DNA from: Stenotrophomonas chelatiphaga
GTDB lineage: Bacteria; Pseudomonadota; Gammaproteobacteria; Xanthomonadales; Xanthomonadaceae
Direction of reading: 5' to 3'
Length of the DNA: 34,288 bases
NCBI RefSeq assembly: GCF_001431535.1
Contig: NZ_LDJK01000028.1
Location: 1-34,288, forward strand
In this document: positions 9,012 to 17,544 of the stretch, one piece after another
How the letters are laid out: the number at the start of each line of letters is the position of its first letter
Position numbering within the stretch: position 1 is the first letter of the stretch
The notes under the pieces: model-generated
What the model was told of the DNA's origin: nothing
The model's database searches: none
The model's input: only the letters and a program-made list of their open reading frames with translations
Translations under genes and position numbers: made by a program

Positions 9012-10273
9012 TGAGCGCATTGCTGGATTCATTGGCCGCTACGTTCTGCGGCAGCGACGCGCGCCGCGACGTGCTCGATGCCGCGCTGCGCGATGGCCTG
9101 CCCGGCCCGCGCACCGAGGCCTGGAAATACACCTCGCTGCGCCAGCTGGAGCGTCGCAGCTTCGGCGCTGCCCCGCTGGCACCGCCGGCGCTGGATGTCG
9201 CCCTGCTCGATGACATTCCCGCCCCGCGACTGGTGTTCGTCAACGGTCGCCTGCACGACGGCCTGAGCGACACCCACGGCCTGCCGGCCGGCGTGCAGCT
9301 GGAGCCGCTGTCGGCCGCGTTGGCCGCCGACGAAGCAGGCGCGCGCGTGCTGGCCCGCCGCTATGAGCGCGGCGATGAAATCTTCGCCCGCCTCAACGCG
9401 GCACTGGCCGATGAAGGCGTGGTGCTGCGGGTGGACGAAGGCGTGCAGGTGGACGTGCCGCTGCAGCTGGTGTTCGCCAGCGTGGCCACCGACAGCGACC
9501 TGGCCTGGCACCACCGCTCGCTGATCGAACTGCGGGCCGGGGCCAGCCTGGGCATCGTCGAACACCACCTGCAGGCCGGTGATGGCGCCCACCTGGACAA
9601 CAGCGTGGTGCATGTCCACCTTGCCCGCGAGGCGGTGCTCAAGCACGCCCGCCTGCAGGCCGGCAGCACGCGCCAGACCAGCTTCCTGCGCACCGATGCG
9701 GTGCTGGCGCGCGATGCGCAGTACCACCGCGTGGACCTGGAACTGGGCGCCGCGCTGAGCCGCCACGAACTCAACGTGCGCCTGGAAGGCGACAACGCAC
9801 AGCTGACCGCCAATGGCGTGCTGCTGGGCACCGGCCGCCGCCACGTGGATACCCGCCTGGGCATCGAACACATCGCGCGTGACACCAACTGCGAACTGCT
9901 GTGGCGCGGCGTGGCCGCCAACCGCAGCCGCGTGGTCTTCCACGGCGGCATCCACATCCGCGAAGGGGCCGACGGCACCGACGCCAACCTGTCCAACAAG
10001 AACCTGCTGCTGTCGGCCGACGCCGAGATCGATACCCAGCCCACGCTGGTGATCGACGCCGAAGAGGTCAAGGCCGCGCACGGCGCCACCGTCGGCCAGC
10101 TCGATGCGAATGCGCTGTTCTACCTGCGTTCGCGCGGGTTGCCGCAGGAACAGGCGCAGGCCCTGCTCAGCGCTGCGTTCTGCCACGAGCCGCTGAAGAT
10201 CCTGCCGGACGCGCTGCGCGAGCAGCTGGGTCGCCGTCTCGACCGCGCCCTGTCCGAAGCGGGCGTGGCATGA
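9011..10273 (+). CDS. sufD: Fe-S cluster assembly protein SufD
   Basis: The 420-residue product is the SufB paralogue of the SufBC2D complex. It has an N-terminal helical segment including PGPRTEAWKYTSLRQLER, a central beta-helix, and the C-terminal signature KAAHGATVGQLDANALFYL. His357 there corresponds to the metal-site histidine known in E. coli SufD (His360). The start codon overlaps the sufC stop by one base, and its own stop overlaps the sufS start by four bases (ATGA), so sufC-D-S are tightly coupled. Length and order are typical of sufBCDS operons. Confidence 0.96.
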   Translation: MSALLDSLAATFCGSDARRDVLDAALRDGLPGPRTEAWKYTSLRQLERRSFGAAPLAPPALDVALLDDIPAPRLVFVNGRLHDGLSDTHGLPAGVQLEPLSAALAADEAGARVLARRYERGDEIFARLNAALADEGVVLRVDEGVQVDVPLQLVFASVATDSDLAWHHRSLIELRAGASLGIVEHHLQAGDGAHLDNSVVHVHLAREAVLKHARLQAGSTRQTSFLRTDAVLARDAQYHRVDLELGAALSRHELNVRLEGDNAQLTANGVLLGTGRRHVDTRLGIEHIARDTNCELLWRGVAANRSRVVFHGGIHIREGADGTDANLSNKNLLLSADAEIDTQPTLVIDAEEVKAAHGATVGQLDANALFYLRSRGLPQEQAQALLSAAFCHEPLKILPDALREQLGRRLDRALSEAGVA

Positions 10274-11526
10274 ACCTGTCCACGCCGCGCCCGCAGGCCG
10301 ACACCGGCGCCGCCCCGGACTGGGACCGCGTGCGGCAGGATTTCCCGCTGCTGATGCGCGAAGTGCACGGCAAGCCGCTGGTCTATTTCGACAATGCCAA
10401 CACCGGCCAGAAGCCGGTGCAGGTGATCGGTGCGGTGGATGAGTTCTACCGCCGCTACAACGCAAACGTCAGCCGTGCGGTGCATGCGCTGGGCACCGAG
10501 GCCACCGACGCCTACGAAGGCGCACGCACCAAGCTGGCGCGCTTCCTCAACGTGCGCGCCAGCGAGCTGGTGCTGTGCAGCGGCACCACCTTCGCCCTCA
10601 ACCTGGTCGCCTATTCGTGGGCATTGCCGCGGCTGAAGGCAGGCGATGTCATCCTGGTCTCGCGGATGGAACACCATGCCAACATCGTGCCGTGGCAGCT
10701 GGTGGCCGAACGCACCGGCGCCAGCGTGCGCGTGGCCGAGATCAGCCCGGATGGATCGCTGGACCTGGACGCCCTGCGCCGCGCCATGACCGCCGAGGTC
10801 AAGCTGCTGGCCGTTGCCCATGTATCCAACGTGCTGGGCACGGTGAACCCGGTGCGCGAGATCTGCCGCGAAGCCCGCAAGCGCGGGATCATCACCGTGG
10901 TCGACGGCTCGCAGGCGGTGCCGCACCGCAAGGTCGACGTGGCCGCGATCGGCTGTGATTTCTACGCGATCACCGGCCACAAGATGTGCGGACCGACCGG
11001 CACCGGCGCGCTGTGGGCCCGCCGCGAGCACCTGGATGCGATGCCGCCGTTCCTCGGCGGTGGCGAAATGATCAAGGAAGTCAGCTTCGAGGGCACCGTG
11101 TTCAACGAGGCCCCGCACAAGTTCGAAGCCGGCACGCCGAACATCGCCGGCTTCATCGGGCTGGGCGTGGCGGTGGATTACCTGGAATCACTGGGCCTGG
11201 CGCACGTGGAAGCCCGCGAAGCCGAGCTGCTGGCGCACTTCACCGAAGAACTGCAGAAGATCGACGGCCTGCGTATCTTCGGTACCGCGCCGGACAAGGC
11301 GGCCGTGGTGTCGTTCCTGGTCGAGGGCGCGCACGCCCACGACCTGGCCACCCTGCTGGACCTGGAAGGCGTTGCGATCCGTTCCGGCCAGCACTGCGCG
11401 CATCCGCTGCTGCAGTATTACGGCGTCGCCGCGACCTGCCGCGCCTCGTTGGCGTTCTACAACACGCACGAAGAAATCGAGCGTTTCATCGTCGCGTTGA
11501 ACAAGGTCCGCAAGCTGCTGGGATGA
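10270..11526 (+). CDS. sufS: Cysteine desulfurase SufS
   Basis: This 418-residue PLP enzyme takes sulfur from L-cysteine to supply the SufBCD scaffold. Lys238 in ITGHKMCGPTGTG is the PLP-binding lysine, and Cys376 in IRSGQHCAHPLLQYY is the catalytic persulfide cysteine in the short, constrained loop typical of group II desulfurases. The aspartate and histidine of VVDGSQAVPH contact PLP. Group II desulfurases normally need a sulfur shuttle (SufE or SufU), and none is encoded next to it here. ATG 10270 overlaps the sufD stop. A 15-bp inverted repeat lies just after its stop codon. Confidence 0.97.
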   Translation: MNLSTPRPQADTGAAPDWDRVRQDFPLLMREVHGKPLVYFDNANTGQKPVQVIGAVDEFYRRYNANVSRAVHALGTEATDAYEGARTKLARFLNVRASELVLCSGTTFALNLVAYSWALPRLKAGDVILVSRMEHHANIVPWQLVAERTGASVRVAEISPDGSLDLDALRRAMTAEVKLLAVAHVSNVLGTVNPVREICREARKRGIITVVDGSQAVPHRKVDVAAIGCDFYAITGHKMCGPTGTGALWARREHLDAMPPFLGGGEMIKEVSFEGTVFNEAPHKFEAGTPNIAGFIGLGVAVDYLESLGLAHVEAREAELLAHFTEELQKIDGLRIFGTAPDKAAVVSFLVEGAHAHDLATLLDLEGVAIRSGQHCAHPLLQYYGVAATCRASLAFYNTHEEIERFIVALNKVRKLLG

Positions 11527-11533
11527 GAAGAAA

Positions 11534-11599
11534 GGGTCAGAGTCCGGGATCAAAGTCCTTTTGCCTTATGCAAACGATTCTGACCCCGGACTCTGACCC
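11534..11599. repeat. Long inverted repeat of the GGGTCAG extragenic family
   Basis: GGGTCAGAGTCCGGG at 11534-11548 is perfectly complementary to CCCGGACTCTGACCC at 11585-11599, with 36 bases between the arms. It starts seven bases after the sufS stop. A related GGGGTCAG-type inverted repeat occurs at 23713-23753. Such palindromes are dispersed in Stenotrophomonas genomes (recalled knowledge). It could act as a partial terminator between sufS and the acetyltransferase gene. Confidence 0.75.
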
Positions 11600-11618
11600 C
11601 ATTTCTGCATGTCCTCGC

Positions 11619-11624
11619 TAGAAT
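11619..11624 (+). promoter_or_regulatory. Candidate -10 element giving a leaderless mRNA
   Basis: TAGAAT at 11619-11624 ends six bases before the acetyltransferase ATG at 11631. The expected start of transcription, six or seven bases downstream, coincides with the A of the start codon. No good -35 is seen at normal distance, and no Shine-Dalgarno precedes the ATG. Confidence 0.4.
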
Positions 11625-11630
11625 GGCGGC

Positions 11631-12170
11631 ATGACCACGCTGACCTTCCGGGCCGCCACGCCGGCCGACATTCCTGCCCTGATCGGCCTCGTCACCTCGG
11701 CCTACCGTGGCGACGCCAGCCGGGCCGGCTGGACCACCGAAGCGGACATCCTGGACGGTGCCCGCATCGATGCCGAGGGCCTTCAGGCTGACATCGCGCG
11801 TGCGCGCTCGACCATCCTGCTCGCCGAGCGCGATGGCCAGCTGCTGGCCTGCGCCCACGTCGCCGACGGCGGCGAGCACGGCTATTTCGGCATGTTCGCC
11901 GTCGACCCCGCCCAGCAGGGCAGCGGCCTGGGCAAGCAGGTCATTGCCGAAGCGGAGGCCCATGGCGTTCGCGAGTGGGGCCTGACCAGCATGCTGATGA
12001 CGGTGATCGACATCCGCGAGGAGCTGATCGCCTTCTACGAGCGCCGCGGCTACCAGCGCACCGGCATCAAGAAGCCGTTCCCTTATGGCGACGAGCGGTT
12101 TGGCATTCCCAGGCGCGATGACCTGCAGTTCGAGATCCTGGAAAAGCACCTGCCGGGGGCGACGCGATGA
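11631..12170 (+). CDS. GNAT family N-acetyltransferase
   Basis: The 179-residue protein has a single GNAT domain. The N-terminus is LTFRAATPADIPALIGLVTS, acetyl-CoA-binding motif A is MFAVDPAQQGSGLGKQVIAE, and the terminal ELIAFYERRGYQRTG motif is typical of the family. The substrate cannot be told. It lies between sufS and a Rieske ferredoxin gene and overlaps the latter by four bases (ATGA), so those two genes are co-translated. It may be transcribed both by read-through from suf and from its own promoter at 11619-11624. Confidence 0.9.
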   Translation: MTTLTFRAATPADIPALIGLVTSAYRGDASRAGWTTEADILDGARIDAEGLQADIARARSTILLAERDGQLLACAHVADGGEHGYFGMFAVDPAQQGSGLGKQVIAEAEAHGVREWGLTSMLMTVIDIREELIAFYERRGYQRTGIKKPFPYGDERFGIPRRDDLQFEILEKHLPGATR

Positions 12171-12499
12171 GCGGGGCCTGGACCTTCGTCTGCGCCAGCA
12201 ACGAGCTGCTGCCCGGCGAAATGAAAAGCGTGTTCGACGAGGTCACCGGCACCCCGATCGTGGTGTTCAACCTGGACGGCGACCTGTACGCGCTGGAAGA
12301 CCAGTGCACGCATGAAGAATTCGAGCTGTCCTCCGGCGAGTTCAACAGCGCCGAAGGCAGCATCGAGTGCGTGCTGCACGGCGCCCGCTTCGACGTGCGC
12401 GATGGCCGGGCGCTGTGTGCCCCCGCGTACAGCCCGGCGCCGAAGTTCCCGGTAAAGCGCGAACACGACGCGGTCTGGACGCGGGACGACCGCGACTAG
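12167..12499 (+). CDS. Rieske 2Fe-2S ferredoxin (oxygenase ferredoxin-type)
   Basis: The 110-residue protein is a stand-alone Rieske domain. CTH at 47-49 and CVLHG at 68-72 supply the Cys-x-His and Cys-x2-His ligands (Cys47, His49, Cys68, His71) of a 2Fe-2S cluster. It resembles the ferredoxin subunits of non-haem iron oxygenases, yet no oxygenase gene is present. Its place at the end of the suf cluster suggests a role as electron donor in Fe-S assembly or as a client, which is inference. The stop codon is one base from that of the convergent cyclodeaminase-family gene. Confidence 0.92.
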   Translation: MSGAWTFVCASNELLPGEMKSVFDEVTGTPIVVFNLDGDLYALEDQCTHEEFELSSGEFNSAEGSIECVLHGARFDVRDGRALCAPAYSPAPKFPVKREHDAVWTRDDRD

Positions 12500-12500
12500 C

Positions 12501-13586
12501 CTAGTGACGGCGCAGCGACGCCTGCGCAACGGGCACCTGGCCGGCGCACGCCGTGCCTTGCTCGTACACCCACTGCGCCAGGTAAAGGTCGAGTACCGGC
12601 AGCCCCGCGCAGGTCATCAAGGCCGGGCGCGGAAGGCGCGCAAGACCCTGCAGCGCGCGGTCATGCAGGCTGCGGATCCTGAAAAGTCCCGCCAGGTCGG
12701 ACAGCCTCAGGTTCTGCCGCGCGAAGTACAGCGGCAGGCTCTGCGAACTGCGGTGACACACGCTCGCCACGTCGTCGCAGAGCACCGTACCGCGCCCCAG
12801 CGTGCGTTCGATGAAGGCGGCCGGCAGCTCGTCACCGCCCAGATGCAGCACCACCGCATCGTCGTGCAGCCTGTCGGCAGGCACGATGGGCGCGCCGGCG
12901 TTGGTGGCGGTGATCAGCAGATCGGCGTGTCCCGGGCCGTCCCCGCCAACGCAGACCTCCAGCCCGGTGCGCGCGGCTGCCGCGGCAGCGAATGACCGTG
13001 CGCTCGACGGCCGGCGGCTGCAGACCTCGATCCGGCTGATCCGGTCGGCATGATGGGCATGAAGGTCATCGACAACGCAGTCGGCAATGGGCCCGGCGCC
13101 ATACAGGCAGACCGAAAACCGTTGCTTGTCGGCGAGCAGCTGGTCGACCGCCAGCGAAGCATAGGCGCCGGTCCGTTGCGCGGACAGCCCGGTGCCATCG
13201 AACTGGGCGAGCGGGGTCATGGTCAGCTTGTCGTACAGCATCAATTGGGATTGCGAACGCGGAAGCCCCAGGGCGTGGTTGCAGGCGTTGGAGCCGACGA
13301 TCTTCACCGCGCAGTACCTGGCATTCGCACTCACCAGCGCGTTGAGTTTCCAGTTCAGTCGCTGGTTGCCCGGGCACACGTCGGCCGCTGTTTGCCCCAG
13401 CAGCAGCGCCAGCTCATGGTCATGGGGCTGCAGCACCACCTTGCTGCCGTAGGCGATGCCCTCGCCCATGTCGGCAATGGCGCGGCGGACCAGCCTGCCG
13501 GTGGTTCGTGGATCCAGGCCGTCCAGCGGCATGGTGTCGGATTCGGGGAGTGCCGATAGATCCCCATTGTCAGGCGGAAAATGCAT
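12501..13586 (-). CDS. Ornithine cyclodeaminase/mu-crystallin family protein
   Basis: The 361-residue product has the OCD/mu-crystallin fold. A substrate-side region includes KIVGSNACNHALGLPRSQSQ (about 95-114) and LTMTPLAQFDGTGLSAQRTG (121-140), and a Rossmann NAD(P) site follows with VCLYGAGPIADCVVDDL (GAG at 163-165). Family members include ornithine cyclodeaminase, alanine dehydrogenase, ketimine reductases and the siderophore-precursor enzyme SbnB. The sequence alone does not separate these. It is transcribed away from the Fur-type promoter of the fiu unit, which leaves a siderophore link possible but unproven. A second start at Met19 is possible; neither has a clear ribosome-binding site. 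Confidence 0.8.
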   Translation of the reverse strand: MHFPPDNGDLSALPESDTMPLDGLDPRTTGRLVRRAIADMGEGIAYGSKVVLQPHDHELALLLGQTAADVCPGNQRLNWKLNALVSANARYCAVKIVGSNACNHALGLPRSQSQLMLYDKLTMTPLAQFDGTGLSAQRTGAYASLAVDQLLADKQRFSVCLYGAGPIADCVVDDLHAHHADRISRIEVCSRRPSSARSFAAAAAARTGLEVCVGGDGPGHADLLITATNAGAPIVPADRLHDDAVVLHLGGDELPAAFIERTLGRGTVLCDDVASVCHRSSQSLPLYFARQNLRLSDLAGLFRIRSLHDRALQGLARLPRPALMTCAGLPVLDLYLAQWVYEQGTACAGQVPVAQASLRRH

Positions 13587-13755
13587 GGCAAGCGACCAGG
13601 TGAGCCGGAATTGGCGTGGCAGAGGCTAACGGCGCCTGCCCTGCGCAATCCTTGACGTAGTACCTGCAGCCAGCGCCCTAAGGCATCCCCTTACGACGAT
13701 GCAGGCATCCCCCGAACCTGCTCCTCTCCCACTTCGCACGGACCGCACGCTTTAC

Positions 13756-13784
13756 ATGCGAATGGTTCGCGTTACTGCTACCAT
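13756..13784 (+). promoter_or_regulatory. Fur-type promoter of the fiu unit
   Basis: ATGCGA at 13756-13761, 17 bases, and TACCAT at 13779-13784 form the promoter. A 6-1-6 near-palindrome, GCGAAT-G-GTTCGC at 13758-13770, overlaps the -35 and fits a Fur operator of the GC-rich type. Transcription would start near 13791, about 24 bases before the GTG of the small membrane protein. Two other promoters in the window share this arrangement. Confidence 0.6.
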
Positions 13785-13814
13785 TTGTAACACCATGTAT
13801 CAGGGCTCTCCTGC

Positions 13815-14198
13815 GTGACGCCGCGCCAACCGCGTTTCCCCGATCTCTCCGCCCTGCTGGGCCGCGGAGCGTGGGCGCTGTTGGCCGTGGCGATGGTGCT
13901 GATGCTCTGGCAGGCCAGCGCGCGCGGTGCGGTCAACGTCTCTGCCTCCGGCTACAGCGCGGTCCTGCTCCGCGGCGGCCCGATGCCTCACCCGGGGGTG
14001 CCCGTTGATCACGCGATGGCGTCGGCCGAAGCGGAATCCGAGGCCGGGCGCAGCAAGCCATCGGGCTGGAAGGCGACAACCCGCAGCCTCCTGCTGCAGC
14101 ACCGGCCACGGACCACGCAGGTACCGGACCGGGCGCTGGCGTTCCGTGCGCGCCTGCCACGGCGACCGCTGGGACAGGCGCCTCCGCGCAGCGCCTGA
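13815..14198 (+). CDS. Small single-span membrane protein leading the fiu unit
   Basis: The predicted 127-residue product starts with GTG at 13815, nine bases after AGGG. One hydrophobic segment, GAWALLAVAMVLMLWQ (about 18-33), is followed by a hydrophilic, Arg/Pro-rich tail ending LGQAPPRSA. No family is recognised. It is the first gene after the Fur-type promoter and lies 117 bases before fiu. A second small membrane protein with a similar plan and a GQAPP ending occupies the same position ahead of the CirA-like receptor gene (19376-19783). A regulatory, chaperone-like or leader role is conceivable. Expression needs testing, since high-GC DNA readily gives spurious frames. Confidence 0.5.
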   Translation: MTPRQPRFPDLSALLGRGAWALLAVAMVLMLWQASARGAVNVSASGYSAVLLRGGPMPHPGVPVDHAMASAEAESEAGRSKPSGWKATTRSLLLQHRPRTTQVPDRALAFRARLPRRPLGQAPPRSA

Positions 14199-14315
14199 CT
14201 GCCGCCGCCTGCGGGCTCCGGCGCGCCATCTCCTTCGCACGCCGCCGGCCATCCACCGGCCGCTGCCCTGTTGTCGCCTGGCGGACAGCTACCCGCCATC
14301 ATCGAATTCCTGCCC

Positions 14316-16640
14316 ATGAACCCGATCAAAAGCCGTAAGCACGCTTCCGCGTTCCGTCCCCTGCCGCTGGCCACCGCCAGCCTTGCCGCGGGCCTCGGTC
14401 TGGCCGCCCTGCCCTCGCTGGCCTTCGCCGACAGCAACGACGGCGCACGCACGCTGGACAAGGTGGACGTGCACGCCACCCGCGGCTACAAGGCCGACAA
14501 GGTCGCCTCGCCGAAGTTCACCCAATCGCTGCAGGACACCCCGCAGACCATACAGGTGATCACCGCCGACCTGTTCAACCAGCAGGGCGCCACCACCCTG
14601 ACCGAAGCGCTGCGCAACAGCCCGGGCGTGGGAACCTTCTTCGTCGGTGAGAACGGCAACACCGCCACCGGTGATGCGCTGTACATGCGTGGCTTCGACA
14701 CCTCCAGCAGCCTGTTCGTGGACGGCGTGCGCGACCTGGGCTCGATCTCGCGCGATGTGTTCAACACCGAACAGGTGGAGATCACCAAGGGCCCGGCGGG
14801 CACCGACAACGGCCGCTCGGCGCCCACCGGTGCGATCAACATGGTCAGCAAGCAGGCCACCCTGCACGATGAAGTGTCCGGCACCGCCAGCCTGGGCAGC
14901 GACCAGCAGCGCCGCGCCACCGCCGACTGGAACCAGTCGCTGGGGGCGACCAGTGCGCTGCGCCTGAATGCCGTCTGGCAGGACAGCGACCAGCCCGGCC
15001 GCGACCACGTCAACAACTCGCGCTGGGGCATCGCGCCGTCGCTGGCATTCGGCCTGGGCACCGATACCCGCTACGTGCTCAACCTGCTCTACGTGGACCA
15101 GGACAACGTGCCCGATGGCGGCGTGCCGACCCTCGGCCTGCCCGGCTGGATCCCGCAGCCCACCCTGGAAGTGCTGGCCGGCCACCCGGTGGATCCGCAG
15201 AACTTCTATGGCACCCGCGCCGACCATGACGATGTCCGCGCGAAGATGGCCACCTTCCGCATCGAACATGACTTCAACGATGCCGTGCGCCTGACCAACA
15301 CCGCGCGCTGGGGCCGCACCGAACAGGACTACCTGCTCACTGCGTTCATGGGCACCGGCACCCGCGCCGCCAACGGCGCACCGACGGGAAACATCCGCTA
15401 CACCGACCGCAACGACCTGTCCACGTACACCATCGCGCGCAGCCTGCCCACGCTGAAGGACCAGCGCAACACCCTGTTGACCGACCAGCTCAACCTGCGC
15501 GCGGACTTCGCCACCGGCGCCATCGCGCACAACCTCAGCACCGGCCTGGAATACACCCGCGAAGAGATGGACAGCTTCGGCCAGGCCGTCACCGGTGGCA
15601 GCAGCTGGCCGGCGGCGAACCTGTACGCCCCGGACTGGAACGTCGGTGGCCTGACCTGGGCCCACAACGGCGCCGATGCACATGGCAGGACCACCACCTG
15701 GTCGGCCTACCTGTTCGACACCCTGCACCTGGGCGAGCGCCTGCTTCTGACCGCCGGCGTGCGCGCCGACCACTACGACACCCGATACGCCAGTTCGGTG
15801 GTGTGCGGCGGCCGGGCGGGTCCGGCCTGCGGCACCAACCCGGTCGGTACGGTGCTGCAGACGCCGACGCTGGAAGCATCGGACACGCTGCTCAACTGGA
15901 AGCTCGGCGTGCTGTACAAAGCCGGTGATACGGCCAGCATCTACGCCAATTACGCGCTCTCGCAGCAGCCGCCGGGCGGCAGCAATTTCGCCCTCAGCAG
16001 TTCGGCCAGCAGCCTGGACAACCCGCGCCTGGACCCGCAGGAAGCGAAGACCTTCGAAGTGGGCAGCAAGTGGGCCTTCCTTGATGATGCGCTGGCGCTG
16101 AACCTGGCGATCTTCCAGACCGATGTGGAAAACGAGATCAACACCCAGGTGCTGGATGATGCCGGCAACCCGACCCAGACCGGCAGCAAGCGGGTCAAGG
16201 GCGTGGAACTGTCCGCCGTGGGCCGCGTCACCGACAACTGGTCGCTGTCGGCCGGTTACAGCCACCTGGACACCGAGGTCAAGGAAGGCGCCAACGTAGC
16301 GGCGGACGGCACCAGCAACCTGACCTACACCCCCGATGACGCCTTCACTGCGTGGAGCACCTATGCGCTGCCGTTCGGGCTGACGCTGGGCGGCGGCGTG
16401 CGCTACAGCAGCGCCATGCATCGCGGCACCGACGGCGCCGTCGGCACGCCCTCCTTCACCAAGTCGTACACGGTGTACGACGCGGTGCTGTCGTACGCGG
16501 TGAACGAAGCGCTGGTGCTGCGCTTGAATGCCTACAACGTGTTCGACAAGCAGTATGTGGCTGCGATCAACAAGAGCGGCTACCGTTACACCCCGGGCAC
16601 GCCGCGTACGTTCCTGCTCAGCGCGGACTTCCGCTTCTGA
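14316..16640 (+). CDS. fiu: TonB-dependent catecholate siderophore receptor Fiu
   Basis: The 774-residue outer-membrane receptor has a signal peptide cleaved after LAFA. Its plug domain closely follows E. coli Fiu: FTQSLQDTPQTIQVI, GATTLTEALRNSPGVGTFF, GDALYMRGFDTSSSLFVDG, SISRDVFNTEQVEITKGPAG and APTGAINMVSKQ. A 22-strand barrel then ends in FLLSADFRF with the terminal Phe of outer-membrane proteins. Fiu-type receptors import ferric monocatechols and catechol-conjugated antibiotics, energised by TonB. ATG 14316 is selected because it gives the proper signal peptide. Immediately downstream is piuC, the partner found beside fiu in E. coli (ybiX) and beside piuA in Pseudomonas. Control by iron through Fur is likely from the promoter at 13756-13784. 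Confidence 0.93.
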   Translation: MNPIKSRKHASAFRPLPLATASLAAGLGLAALPSLAFADSNDGARTLDKVDVHATRGYKADKVASPKFTQSLQDTPQTIQVITADLFNQQGATTLTEALRNSPGVGTFFVGENGNTATGDALYMRGFDTSSSLFVDGVRDLGSISRDVFNTEQVEITKGPAGTDNGRSAPTGAINMVSKQATLHDEVSGTASLGSDQQRRATADWNQSLGATSALRLNAVWQDSDQPGRDHVNNSRWGIAPSLAFGLGTDTRYVLNLLYVDQDNVPDGGVPTLGLPGWIPQPTLEVLAGHPVDPQNFYGTRADHDDVRAKMATFRIEHDFNDAVRLTNTARWGRTEQDYLLTAFMGTGTRAANGAPTGNIRYTDRNDLSTYTIARSLPTLKDQRNTLLTDQLNLRADFATGAIAHNLSTGLEYTREEMDSFGQAVTGGSSWPAANLYAPDWNVGGLTWAHNGADAHGRTTTWSAYLFDTLHLGERLLLTAGVRADHYDTRYASSVVCGGRAGPACGTNPVGTVLQTPTLEASDTLLNWKLGVLYKAGDTASIYANYALSQQPPGGSNFALSSSASSLDNPRLDPQEAKTFEVGSKWAFLDDALALNLAIFQTDVENEINTQVLDDAGNPTQTGSKRVKGVELSAVGRVTDNWSLSAGYSHLDTEVKEGANVAADGTSNLTYTPDDAFTAWSTYALPFGLTLGGGVRYSSAMHRGTDGAVGTPSFTKSYTVYDAVLSYAVNEALVLRLNAYNVFDKQYVAAINKSGYRYTPGTPRTFLLSADFRF

Positions 16641-16647
16641 ACCCAGC

Positions 16648-16673
16648 GCGCGGGACGCCCACGCGTCCCGCGC
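16648..16673 (+). terminator. fiu-piuC intercistronic hairpin, possible partial terminator
   Basis: GCGCGGGACGC at 16648-16658 pairs perfectly with GCGTCCCGCGC at 16663-16673 around a four-base loop, eight bases after the fiu stop. CTTCTCCCTT follows, a moderately U-rich run. The shape suits a leaky intrinsic terminator that would make piuC less abundant than fiu. Confidence 0.6.
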
Positions 16674-16697
16674 CTTCTCCCTTACCGGACGGACACG

Positions 16698-17375
16698 ATG
16701 CTGCTGCACATCCCCAACGTGCTCACTGCCGAGGAACTCGGCGAACTGCAGGACGCGCTGCAACAGGCCGACTGGACCGATGGCCGCGAGACCGTCGGCC
16801 GCCAGGGCGCGCAGGTCAAGCGCAATGAGCAGTTGCCCGACGGCTCGCCACTGAAAGCGCGGTTGGGTGGGGTGGTGCTGGCGGCCCTGCAGCGCAATCC
16901 ACTGTTCTTTGCTGCCGCGTTGCCTTTGAAGATCCTGCCGCCGCGCTTCAACCGCTACCAGGGTGGCGGCACCTACGGCTTCCACGTCGATGGCGCGGTG
17001 ATGGCCCATGGCGCGCAGGGGCACCTGCGTTCGGATGTCTCCTGCACCCTGTTCCTGTCAGCACCGGCGTCCTACGACGGGGGTGAGCTGATCATCAGCG
17101 ATACCTACGGCGAGCACGAGGTGAAGCTGCCGGCCGGCGACCTGATCCTGTATCCGTCCAGCAGCCTGCACCAGGTGAACCCGGTCACCCGCGGTGCGCG
17201 CGTGGCCTCGTTCTTCTGGGTGCAGAGCATGGTCCGCGACGATGCCCAGCGGCGCCTGCTGTGGGAGATGGATACCTCCATCGAGCGGCTGCGGCAAAGC
17301 CAGGCCGATGCGGCCGCCGTGCTGCAGCTGAGCGGGGTGTACCACAACCTGCTGCGACGCTGGAGCGAGGTCTGA
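16698..17375 (+). CDS. piuC: PKHD-type Fe(II)/2-oxoglutarate hydroxylase PiuC (YbiX)
   Basis: The 225-residue protein is a double-stranded beta-helix dioxygenase of the PKHD family. FHVDGAVM supplies His96 and Asp98, [13 protein letters not shown] supplies His158, and Arg168 in [12 protein letters not shown] is placed for 2-oxoglutarate. The segment [14 protein letters not shown] is characteristic of the family. PiuC/YbiX genes sit beside fiu or piuA receptor genes in many gammaproteobacteria and are iron-repressed; the hydroxylated substrate, possibly a siderophore or its receptor, is not settled. It shares the fiu transcript through a hairpin-containing 57-base gap. Confidence 0.94.
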   Translation: MLLHIPNVLTAEELGELQDALQQADWTDGRETVGRQGAQVKRNEQLPDGSPLKARLGGVVLAALQRNPLFFAAALPLKILPPRFNRYQGGGTYGFHVDGAVMAHGAQGHLRSDVSCTLFLSAPASYDGGELIISDTYGEHEVKLPAGDLILYPSSSLHQVNPVTRGARVASFFWVQSMVRDDAQRRLLWEMDTSIERLRQSQADAAAVLQLSGVYHNLLRRWSEV

Positions 17376-17544
17376 GATTGCGGCGTGGCCGTTGCAGGCC
17401 GACTTCTGGAATTGTCTGCTTTGCGCAGACCGTTCGACCCAACAGGCAAGGTGCGACCCACCTACAGCAACACCGTAAGGCAACTGATGGTGCGGCCCAG
17501 TGGCATGCATATTCTGGAGTTCCTGCTTTCCCCAGGACGCTACC

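Noticed and set aside
14289..17024. A 911-codon open frame antisense to fiu and piuC
   Set aside because: Shadow of two confidently identified genes, with biased composition and no motif.
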